Shown here one piece after another: positions 1 to 6,530 of a stretch of 7,802 nt of DNA. The notes under the pieces were generated by a model. That model worked only from the letters and a program-made list of their open reading frames with translations. It made no database searches and was not told where the DNA came from. How positions within the stretch are numbered: position 1 is the stretch's first letter; the number at the start of each line of letters is the position of its first letter. The DNA is from Chloroflexota bacterium (lineage in GTDB: Bacteria > Chloroflexota > Dehalococcoidia > Lucifugimonadales > UBA1127): assembly GCA_028873745.1 (NCBI GenBank), contig JAPPNT010000116.1:1-7802 (forward strand), read 5' to 3'. Position numbers and translations under genes: made by a program.

Positions 1-13
1 GCGTTGCGTTCAT
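1..13 (-). CDS. Start of next gene, probable second permease (DppC/OppC type), cut by window edge
   Basis: Only the first four codons (Met-Asn-Ala-Thr) lie inside the window. The ATG overlaps the permease stop codon as ATGA, the usual arrangement for translationally coupled genes. A Shine-Dalgarno-like GTGAGGT (21-27) sits about 7 bases upstream, inside the end of the permease gene. In peptide-type ABC operons the gene after a DppB/OppB homologue is nearly always the DppC/OppC partner, so that identity is inferred from context; the visible residues themselves say nothing about function. Confidence 0.55.
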
Positions 14-1065
14 GCGCTGTACCTCACTCGCGGGTCGAGCAGCAGGTAGAGCACCTCCAGCACGAAGCGCGCCGCCACGTACATGAGGGTGAAGATGAAG
101 GTGAGGGCGACGATGAGGCCCTCGTCCGGCGTGCCCGCCACCGCCTCGAAGTACAGGCGGCCCATGCCGTTCCAGTTGAAGACGGTTTCGACGAGGATGG
201 AGCCGCCCAGCGAGCCGACAAGGCTCAGGATGAGGCCCGTGACGATGGGCGGCGCGGCGACGCGGAGGATGTGCTGGCGCATGACGGCGCTCTCGGCGAG
301 GCCCTTGGCGCGCGCGACGAGGACGTGGTCCTCCTGCGCCACGTTCAGCGTCATGGTGCGCACCGCGTACAGGTACGGCCCGACGCTGACGAGCACGAGC
401 GTGATGATGGGCAGGAGCGCGTGCTTGAGCAGGTCGAAGAAGCGGGCGATGCCGCCCTCCGGCGGCGGCGTGCTGAACATGCCTCCGCTGGGCAGGATGT
501 TGAACTGGAAGGAGAGCAGCAGGATGAGCAGGATGCCCGTCCACCACGCGGGCAGGGCGAAGGAGACCGCCGCGCCGAAGGACACCGCACGGTCCAGCCT
601 CGTGCCGACACGCGTCGCCATCTTGACGCCGACGGCGAGGCCGATGACGGCGGTGATGACGAGGCTGGTGGTCAGCAGGATTGCCGTGTTGGGCAGCCGC
701 TCCAGCACGATGTCGGACACGCGCCTGCTGCCCTCGGAACTGCGGAGCGTGCGCGCCTCGCCGAGGTCGAGGGTGATGACGCGGAAGACGGTGGCGGGCA
801 TGCGCTCCCACCACGCCTTGTCCAGGTCGTAGAACTCGATGAGCTCCTGCCGGCGGACCTCCAGCGCCGCCTCGAGGGCGTCGGGGTCGCGGGCCTGCGT
901 GGCCTGCGCCGTGCGAAGGGCGCGGATTTCCTCGTTGATGACGGCGGTGAGGATGCGGTCGGAAAAGCCGGTGGAGCCCAGGGTGACGACCAGCAGGACG
1001 AGCACCGTGAGCAGCACGCCCAGGAGCGTCGCGGCGCGGAGGCCGAGGGTGCGGACGAGGGCCAA
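10..1065 (-). CDS. ABC transporter permease, DppB/OppB type (peptide/nickel/oligosaccharide uptake)
   Basis: This is an inner-membrane channel subunit that would pair with a second permease and two ATPases to import the ligand delivered by the solute-binding protein. Six hydrophobic segments are visible at about residues 10-29, 126-149, 161-188, 216-237, 270-293 and 316-343. The cytoplasmic EAA loop, which docks the ATPase, is clear at about 245-275 (EDHVLVARAKGL, then a hydrophobic stretch with APP). The C-terminal LLLDPRVRYS is typical of this family. Length is 351 residues, slightly longer than common DppB proteins. The extra length lies in a charged, probably extracytoplasmic region of about 90 residues between the first two membrane segments, where the usual LLPGDP-like motif is replaced by LGSTGFSDRI. 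The start is TTG: an in-frame TGA lies seven codons upstream, no ATG or GTG intervenes, and GGAGGAG precedes it at 1070-1076. The substrate cannot be read from the permease. Confidence 0.93.
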   Translation of the reverse strand: MALVRTLGLRAATLLGVLLTVLVLLVVTLGSTGFSDRILTAVINEEIRALRTAQATQARDPDALEAALEVRRQELIEFYDLDKAWWERMPATVFRVITLDLGEARTLRSSEGSRRVSDIVLERLPNTAILLTTSLVITAVIGLAVGVKMATRVGTRLDRAVSFGAAVSFALPAWWTGILLILLLSFQFNILPSGGMFSTPPPEGGIARFFDLLKHALLPIITLVLVSVGPYLYAVRTMTLNVAQEDHVLVARAKGLAESAVMRQHILRVAAPPIVTGLILSLVGSLGGSILVETVFNWNGMGRLYFEAVAGTPDEGLIVALTFIFTLMYVAARFVLEVLYLLLDPRVRYSA

Positions 1066-1069
1066 GGGG

Positions 1070-1076
1070 CTCCTCC
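1070..1076 (-). promoter_or_regulatory. Ribosome binding site fixing the TTG start of the permease
   Basis: On the minus strand GGAGGAG is followed by CCCC and then TTG, giving 4 to 6 bases between the SD core and the start. A nearby ATG at 1078-1076 is out of frame with the permease and overlaps this SD, so it is not a plausible start. This supports TTG as the true initiation codon. Confidence 0.75.
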
Positions 1077-1116
1077 ATCGTGCTCAGAGTTCGCGCGGCG
1101 CGGCGCCGCAGTCACC

Positions 1117-1122
1117 AGTATA
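1117..1122 (-). promoter_or_regulatory. Possible -10 element for the permease operon
   Basis: The minus strand reads TATACT (5 of 6 matches to TATAAT), about 50 bases upstream of the permease start and downstream of the SBP terminator. A promoter is expected here because the upstream terminator should stop most transcripts. I see no convincing -35 hexamer at 16-18 bases, so this rests on the -10 match and the location only. Confidence 0.25.
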
Positions 1123-1155
1123 GCGAAGGAGGCGTCGACAGGCGCGAGTGGGGCG

Positions 1156-1188
1156 CAACAAAAGGGACGGCCCCGAAAGAGCCGTCCC
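1156..1188 (-). terminator. Rho-independent terminator after the solute-binding protein gene
   Basis: On the minus strand a perfect 8-bp GC-rich stem, GGGACGGC (1188-1181) with GCCGTCCC (1171-1164), can extend by a G-U and a C-G pair around a 5-base loop. It is followed directly by TTTTGTTG (1163-1156). It begins 25 bases after the SBP stop codon. The U-tract occurs only in the minus-strand transcript, which fixes the orientation. It separates the receptor gene from the permease operon. Confidence 0.9.
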
Positions 1189-1213
1189 TCGAAAGTTCCT
1201 GTCGAGAGAAACC

Positions 1214-3832
1214 CTACCGCCGCACCCGCCGCCGCAGCACGAGGCCCAGCAGCGCGAGGCCGGCCAGCGCGTAGACCGACTCGGCCTGCTCGGCGCGGCC
1301 GCAGCCTCCGCCGCTCTCCTGCTGCTGCACCGGCGCCGTCTGGCCCGAGGGCGCGGTGGTGGCGGCCGCTTGGGCGGGCTCGGTTGTGGTTGTTGTCGTC
1401 GTGCCGGCGCTTGTGCTCGGCGTGGCGGCTGCGGCGTCAAGCGACGCCTCGAGGTCGATGCGGCGCTGGGTCATGCTGGAGACCGAGTCGCTGTAGCCGC
1501 CGAGGAAGAGCTGGTAGAGCCCCGGCTGCAGGGCGTCGCCGACCGACTGGCCGAGCTCAATGGTGAACGCGCCGCCCCCGCCGGGCTGCGCCTGACCCAT
1601 CGCGAGCACCTTGCTCTCCGCCGGGTCGAAGAGCGTGTACTGCAGGCCGACGGTGCCCGGACCGTCCACCTGCACCGACAGCGTGTTGGACGCGCCTATC
1701 TGCAGCGGCGTCGAGGGCGTGTCGGACAGCCGGACGAGCTCAGCCTCGCCGAAGCTGAAGTCGCCCTTGGAGAATGGGTAGTCCGGGTGCCGGTTGGCCG
1801 TCAGCTCAGCGAACTGCGCCGGTGGGTCATAGCGGGTGAGCATGAAGGGGCCGTTGCTGATGACCATGAGGTTGTGCTCGCTGAACCAGTCGATGACGGC
1901 TTGGTAGCGGGCCTGCGCCTCAGCCGCCGAGACGTACGAACGGCCATTCACGGTGAAGACGCTCTCCGGCACGGTGCCGTTGCGCTGGAAGTTGAGCAGC
2001 GTCGTGCGGACGAGCCGGCCGTCGCGGTCCTGCACCAGGCTGATCCACGGCACGTCGAAGCGGGCGGCGGCTGTGTCGCTGTAGGCCGCACGGCGCTGGT
2101 TGAAGACCAGGTCGTCCATCGCCGCGAGCACCTCCCAGGGCATGGACACGCTGGAGGTGCTGGCGTAGGACGCGATGTAGTTCTCCTCGAAGTGCCAGAA
2201 GTCCACGTAGACCTCCAGCCGGTTGTCGTCCAGCACACGAATGCCCTTGAAGGTCTCCAGGAAGGGCCGGGCCGTCACCGCGAGGGCCCGCTCAATCTTG
2301 GACTTGTCCTCGTCGTAGGCCATGTCGAAGCCCTGGTAGATGGAGTAGAGGACGTCTGCCATGGTGATGTCCTGACCGTGGTGCCAGTCAGCGGAGAAGT
2401 ACTGGCTGTAGTCCAGGGTGACCTTGCTGGTCGCCTGCGTCCCGGCGGGCACGTTCACCCACGTGTCCGTCGGCGGGTCGACGACGACCGCGTCGGCGGG
2501 CACGGCCAGCTTGCCGGACGGCCCCGCCGTTTCGACCTCGAACGAGGCGCGGACGGGCTGCGGGACGCCGGAGAACGGGTGGTTCCAGATGGGCGGGTCG
2601 CTCAGGTTGCGCCAGATGTCCGTGCTGTAGACGTCGCCGAATCCGCCGATGGGGTTCCACGTCGTCCGCTCCGTCCACACCCACAGGTGCCCGACGGTCA
2701 GCTCGCTCTGGCCGGGCACCTCGGCCTCGCGCAGCGTCCACGGCGCCTTGGGCCCCGCGACCAGGTCCTGCGTGACGCCCGTCAGCTCCGAATTGGCGGC
2801 GAAGCTGTTCTGCACCGTCGCCACCCAGATGCGGACAGACTCCTCGACGGCTATGCGGGTGGCGCGCTGGTAGAGCTCGTTGCGCTCGGCCTCGGTGCTG
2901 AACTCGCCGCGGAAGATGCGCTGGCCAATCTCGTCCAGCTCGGCGTTCTCGTACTGCCAGAAGCCGGCCTCGCGCCAGCCGGGCATGCCGCCCGTCCACG
3001 GCGCGGTGAACTGGTTGATGGCCGAGAAGTCGTAGCGCACGGGCGCCGAGCGTCCCCAGCCCTCGGTGTACATGTGCCACGAGAAGGTCTGCGGGTTTGA
3101 CGCGTAGACCGTCAGGATGGCGGGCGCGAAGTTCTGGTAGACCGGGTCGACCTGGAAGCCGGCCTCGTTGAGCTCGGCGCGGACCAGGTCGCCGATCTCC
3201 CGGCGCTCGTCCTCGATGCGGATGATGAACTTGATGCGGATGGGCGTGCCGTTGTAGTTCCAGACGCCGTCGACCATCTCCGCGCCGGCGTTCGTCATGG
3301 CCTCGTTGATGAGGCCGCGGGCGAACTCCGGGTCGTAGCGAATGTTGAGGTCACGGATGATGTCGAAGACGGTGAGCTGGTCGAAGTCCGTGGGGCTGAC
3401 GTGCGTGACCATCGGGTCGGCCATGCCGCGGTAGATCTCGCCCGCCACGAACTCCCGGTTGACGAGGTGCTGGACGGCCCAGCGGACCTCGCGGATGGAG
3501 AAGGGGTTGAGCTGGCCCTCGGGCGCTTCCGCCGGGTTCAGGATGAGCGAGTTGGTCGTCGCGGGGGCCTCGAATATCTGGATGTCGTCGTCGCCGCGCA
3601 GCTCGGTGGCGGCGGCGGTCTTGAGGCCGAAGAGGTAGAGGTCCATGTTGCCCTGCTCCAGGTCGAGCGGGGCGCGGTCGACGTGGAAGGCCTTGAAGTA
3701 GACCTTGTCGACCGCTGGGCCCTTCTGCGCCTGCTCCGGGCCGGCGGCAAGCGCGCTCCCGATGCCCAGTGCGAGCGCAAGGAGCAACACGACGCCCAAG
3801 GTGAGCAACAGCCGTACTCGACGGGCCTGCAT
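1214..3832 (-). CDS. Family 5 extracellular solute-binding protein, permuted order, with Ig-like domain and C-terminal sorting tail
   Basis: This is a cell-surface receptor for an ABC importer of the peptide/oligosaccharide type. The signal peptide spans about residues 1-30 (RR, hydrophobic core, SALAA). Residues about 40-370 match what is normally the C-terminal half of SBP_bac_5: VDKVYFKAF, LEQGNMDLY, then REVRWAVQHLVNREF and GEIYRG (about 114-136), then RYDPEFARGLINEA (165-178). Residues about 375-690 match the canonical N-terminal half: SELTVGHLWVW, WHHGQDITMADVLYSIYQGF (483-502), and SNGPFMLTRYDP (659-670), followed by a residue resembling NPDY. A beta-rich, probably Ig-like domain (about 703-795) and a Thr/Ala/Pro stalk (800-840) follow. 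The tail is GGGCG, a hydrophobic helix and RRRVRR. The length of 872 is well above the usual 500-600. SD GAGGAGG lies 7 bases before ATG. The ligand is unknown. Confidence 0.93.
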   Translation of the reverse strand: MQARRVRLLLTLGVVLLLALALGIGSALAAGPEQAQKGPAVDKVYFKAFHVDRAPLDLEQGNMDLYLFGLKTAAATELRGDDDIQIFEAPATTNSLILNPAEAPEGQLNPFSIREVRWAVQHLVNREFVAGEIYRGMADPMVTHVSPTDFDQLTVFDIIRDLNIRYDPEFARGLINEAMTNAGAEMVDGVWNYNGTPIRIKFIIRIEDERREIGDLVRAELNEAGFQVDPVYQNFAPAILTVYASNPQTFSWHMYTEGWGRSAPVRYDFSAINQFTAPWTGGMPGWREAGFWQYENAELDEIGQRIFRGEFSTEAERNELYQRATRIAVEESVRIWVATVQNSFAANSELTGVTQDLVAGPKAPWTLREAEVPGQSELTVGHLWVWTERTTWNPIGGFGDVYSTDIWRNLSDPPIWNHPFSGVPQPVRASFEVETAGPSGKLAVPADAVVVDPPTDTWVNVPAGTQATSKVTLDYSQYFSADWHHGQDITMADVLYSIYQGFDMAYDEDKSKIERALAVTARPFLETFKGIRVLDDNRLEVYVDFWHFEENYIASYASTSSVSMPWEVLAAMDDLVFNQRRAAYSDTAAARFDVPWISLVQDRDGRLVRTTLLNFQRNGTVPESVFTVNGRSYVSAAEAQARYQAVIDWFSEHNLMVISNGPFMLTRYDPPAQFAELTANRHPDYPFSKGDFSFGEAELVRLSDTPSTPLQIGASNTLSVQVDGPGTVGLQYTLFDPAESKVLAMGQAQPGGGGAFTIELGQSVGDALQPGLYQLFLGGYSDSVSSMTQRRIDLEASLDAAAATPSTSAGTTTTTTTEPAQAAATTAPSGQTAPVQQQESGGGCGRAEQAESVYALAGLALLGLVLRRRVRR

Positions 3833-3867
3833 GGGGCCTCCTCCTCTTCCGCTATCAACATCTGCGC

Positions 3868-3902
3868 GGGGACGCGCCGGCGGCGTTCACCGGCGTGTCC
3901 CC
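3868..3902. repeat. 35-base inverted repeat (hairpin) between the propeller and SBP genes
   Basis: Two 13-base arms (3868-3880 and 3890-3902, GGGGACGCGCCGG and CCGGCGTGTCCCC on the plus strand) flank a 9-base spacer. As plus-strand RNA all 13 positions pair with one G-U; as minus-strand RNA the same position is an A-C mismatch. It lies 36 bases after the propeller stop codon and 35 bases before the SBP start. No U-run follows it in the minus direction. On the plus strand it is followed by ACTATTTTCACCTTT. Possible roles are a weak terminator, a 5'-leader structure of the SBP mRNA, or an operator. Confidence 0.75.
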
Positions 3903-3938
3903 ACTATTTTCACCTTTCAGGGGCGCGTCTGCCTACGG

Positions 3939-6473
3939 CTACCCGCCGCCGGACGGGGCCTTCTTCCCCACGAGGAAGGCCAGTCCGCCCACCACGACGG
4001 CCGTGCCCGCCACCGCGACGATGAGCAGCCACCACGGCGCCTGTGTGTCCTCGATGATGGGCGCCGGGATCTCCGGTATGACGACCTCGGGCGCGGGGGC
4101 TGCAGCAGGGGCCGCGGGCTCCGCCGTCGCCGCGGGCGCCGCCGGGACGGCCGCAGCAGCGAGGCCGCTCAGCCCCGAAATCTGCGATTCCAGCGCCCCC
4201 ATGCGTTCGACGAGGTCCTCCTGGGTGTCCTGGATGTTGTCGAACCCGAACTCCATGAAGAAGGACGACGTGGCGAAGTTGCCCGATTCGTCGAAGACGT
4301 CGATGGCGTGGGCGCCCTCGCCCGAGATTGGGATGAACACCTGGCTTGTGAAGCGGCCAAGCTCGTTGGTGCGCTCCGTCGCGACGGACACGCCGCCGAC
4401 GCGAATGAGCACGTTGATGTCGGGCTGGAAGTTGAAGCCCTGCAGCGTCACGGGCTGTCCGCCCGGCCCCGCCGGCGGGTTCAGGAACACCTCAGGCGAC
4501 TGGATGGCCGCGCGCCGCGTGAACCCGATCTTCTGGTTCGTCGGGCCGAACTCGGCGAGGCGCGTGTCCGCCCAGACGAGGTACACGTCCTTGTCTGAGG
4601 CGGCGATGGAGAAGTAGTCGCCGATGAAGACGCCGCCCGGGAAGCCCTTGTTCGCGTTGGAGTGGAAGTCGGTCACGCGGGTGTCGGGCGTGTCGATGTC
4701 CAGCTCCTCGTCACGGAAGCCCCACGTGCGGCCCTGGTCCGTCGAGGTTGTGTAGTAGATGTGGTAGCGCGTCTGCGAGCGGTCGTCGCGGAAGTCGCCC
4801 CACATGACGTGGATGTCGCCGTTGGGCGACGTGGCGATGCTGGGGAAGAACTGCAGGTGGTGCGTCTCGTCCCCGTTCAGCGCCCTGGGCCGCGTCCACG
4901 TCTCGCCGCGGTCCAGCGAGCGCGTGAAGTAGATGTCGCCGTCGTCCACGCTCGTGTCCGGCGGGCGCCCGGTAAAGACGATGTAGACCTCGTCGCCGGG
5001 GCCGGTGGCGATCTGCGGGAAGGAGGAGCCCCAGTAGCGGAAGAAACCGTTGCGGGGCGAGAAGCCCGTCTCGTTGTAGACGGCGGTGCGCACGGGCTTG
5101 CCGAACGTCCTGCCGTCGTCCTCCGAGCGCGCGACGTAGTTCTCGGCGAGGCCCTCCTGCGAGTCGTCGTCCGTCGAGTCCAGCCAGGTGACGTACACGG
5201 TCCCGTCGGGCGCGACCTGCGGCTGCGAGCCCTGCAGCACGCGCTGGGTGCCGACAGCCGCCGTCGGGGCTTCCTGCAACTCCTGGGTCTCGTCGCCGGA
5301 GCCTTCCTCCGACGTTTCGTCGGGCGGGGAGGCGTCGGCCGCGAAGACTCGGCGCACGACGGGGCTGACCGTCACCGGCTCGCTCCAGCTCCTTCCGCCG
5401 TCGTCGGAGCTGACCACCTTGATCGAGGTCTCCAGGATGGGCACGCCGAAGAACGGGAAGTTGCCGGAGAACGGGAAGACGATGGGGTAGACGGACTCAA
5501 AGTGCGTGAAGGTGACGTAGATGACGTCCTTGTCCGGGTCCTCGGCGCTGGGGCCGATGGCCAGCCACGGCTTGTCGAGGAAGCCAAGGCTGATGTCGCC
5601 CTCCAGGCGTCCGGCCCGGCCCGGGGCCAGGTTCTTGTCGATGGAGCTGCGGTAGGTGGAGATCGGCTCGCTCCACGTCCGGCCGCCGTCCTCCGAGCGG
5701 GTGATGGCGATGCTCGACACCGTCGCCGCGTCCGCAGCCGGGCCGACGGTGAACTCGTCCACGCCGATGGAGATGAAGATGACGTACACGTTGCCCTCGC
5801 GGTCGAAGGCGACGACCGGGTCGCCGCCGGCGCCGAGGTCCTCGGCGAGGAAGGGCGGCTGCACCGGCCCTTCCCACGTCACGCCGCCGTCGATGGAGAC
5901 GTAGATGCTCACGTTGGGGAAGTTGTAGTCGACGGCGCCCATAACCAGGTGGTCGGGGTCGAAGGGGTTGACGGCGATGTGCGGCTCCGTCTGGATGGGC
6001 GAGTTGGAGAAGTCTCGCGGGATCAGAATGTTGCGGCTGAAGGCCGGGGCCGGGTCACGGAAGGGCACCAAGCCCGCGCCCTGCGATGACGGGGCGGCCG
6101 GCGGCGCCTGCGGGGCCATGAAGACCTCCGGGATGTTCTCCCACGCCAGTCCGGGCGGCGGTCCGTAGGGGTTCTTGACCGCGTGCGTGAAATTCAGCGG
6201 CCCTCGCGGGTCCAGCCCGCGCGCCATGACGCCGACGGAGCTGGAGAGAAGGTAGGTGAAGGGGGTCAGGTAGGTGAAGGGCGCGACGTTGGCGTGGTTC
6301 TCCACCTCATTGAGGAATGGGCTCATGACCTGGGGCGCCCGACGCTCCAGTTCTTCCGGGTCGGACTGCGTGTTGGCGTCGTTCTCGGGCGATTCCGCGA
6401 GTGCGGCATGGGGCGCCGCCAACAAAAGGGTCAGGGCCGCCAACCCCAGGACCAGCCTCAAGCTCCGCTTCAT
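3939..6473 (-). CDS. Secreted Asp-box (BNR) beta-propeller protein with IPT/TIG-like domain and C-terminal membrane anchor
   Basis: The signal peptide covers about residues 1-26 (MKRSLRL, hydrophobic core, HAALA). Six Asp-box motifs of the form S-x-D-x-G-x-T-W begin at residues 193, 260, 356, 450, 519 and 577 (SIDGGVTW, SEDGGRTW, SDDGGRSW, SEDDGRTF, SLDRGETW, STDQGRTW), each after a beta strand, as in sialidase-fold propellers. The QTEPHIAVNPFDPDHLV stretch (161-177) is common at the start of such propellers. An acidic insert lies at about 383-401. Residues about 658-742 look like an IPT/TIG-type beta sandwich (PAGPGGQPVTLQGFNF). Then come a short coiled coil (about 745-768), an Ala/Pro-rich spacer (770-812) and one membrane helix (813-835) ending GKKAPSGGG. 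I do not see the FRIP motif or an evident sialidase catalytic set, so enzyme activity is not supported and a binding or scaffold role is equally possible. SD AGGGGAG (6486-6480) precedes ATG by 6 bases. It sits 57 bases after the coiled-coil gene with no terminator between, so the two are probably co-transcribed. Confidence 0.88.
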   Translation of the reverse strand: MKRSLRLVLGLAALTLLLAAPHAALAESPENDANTQSDPEELERRAPQVMSPFLNEVENHANVAPFTYLTPFTYLLSSSVGVMARGLDPRGPLNFTHAVKNPYGPPPGLAWENIPEVFMAPQAPPAAPSSQGAGLVPFRDPAPAFSRNILIPRDFSNSPIQTEPHIAVNPFDPDHLVMGAVDYNFPNVSIYVSIDGGVTWEGPVQPPFLAEDLGAGGDPVVAFDREGNVYVIFISIGVDEFTVGPAADAATVSSIAITRSEDGGRTWSEPISTYRSSIDKNLAPGRAGRLEGDISLGFLDKPWLAIGPSAEDPDKDVIYVTFTHFESVYPIVFPFSGNFPFFGVPILETSIKVVSSDDGGRSWSEPVTVSPVVRRVFAADASPPDETSEEGSGDETQELQEAPTAAVGTQRVLQGSQPQVAPDGTVYVTWLDSTDDDSQEGLAENYVARSEDDGRTFGKPVRTAVYNETGFSPRNGFFRYWGSSFPQIATGPGDEVYIVFTGRPPDTSVDDGDIYFTRSLDRGETWTRPRALNGDETHHLQFFPSIATSPNGDIHVMWGDFRDDRSQTRYHIYYTTSTDQGRTWGFRDEELDIDTPDTRVTDFHSNANKGFPGGVFIGDYFSIAASDKDVYLVWADTRLAEFGPTNQKIGFTRRAAIQSPEVFLNPPAGPGGQPVTLQGFNFQPDINVLIRVGGVSVATERTNELGRFTSQVFIPISGEGAHAIDVFDESGNFATSSFFMEFGFDNIQDTQEDLVERMGALESQISGLSGLAAAAVPAAPAATAEPAAPAAAPAPEVVIPEIPAPIIEDTQAPWWLLIVAVAGTAVVVGGLAFLVGKKAPSGGG

Positions 6474-6530
6474 GCCTTGCTCCCCTTTCCGTCAGCTTGC
6501 ATATCTTGCCGGTGCAGGAATGTCCGGGGC

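Noticed and set aside
1389..1440. Short tandem repeat or slippage tract encoding the Thr run in the SBP stalk
   Set aside because: The codons vary within the Thr/Ala/Pro stretch and it matches an ordinary low-complexity linker, not a pure repeat array.
4..1566. Long plus-strand open frame antisense to the permease and SBP genes
   Set aside because: It spans the terminator and two minus-strand genes. Its product is Arg/Glu/Asp/Gly-rich low complexity with no domain, as expected from the antisense of GC-rich coding DNA.
1148..3100. Plus-strand open frame of about 650 codons inside the SBP gene
   Set aside because: It is the antisense shadow of a gene with a clear signal peptide and SBP motifs. 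Composition is biased and there is no recognisable fold.
3903..3938. SBP promoter with TAGGCA and GAAAAT hexamers 18 bases apart on the minus strand
   Set aside because: Both hexamers match only 4 of 6 positions with important T/A positions missing, so it is not separable from chance.
4662..6089. Plus-strand open frame of about 475 codons inside the propeller gene
   Set aside because: It has low-complexity Arg/Val/Asp/Gly composition and lies opposite six well-formed Asp boxes, so it is a GC-driven shadow.
3939..6473. Calling the propeller protein a functional exo-alpha-sialidase
   Set aside because: Asp boxes are structural and occur in many non-sialidases. The FRIP motif and a catalytic set are not evident.
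6474..6530. Separate promoter or terminator in the 57-base gap before the propeller gene
   Set aside because: Only a weak GATATG-like box and short GCAAG repeats are present. There is no stem with a U-run and no paired -35/-10 set worth calling.
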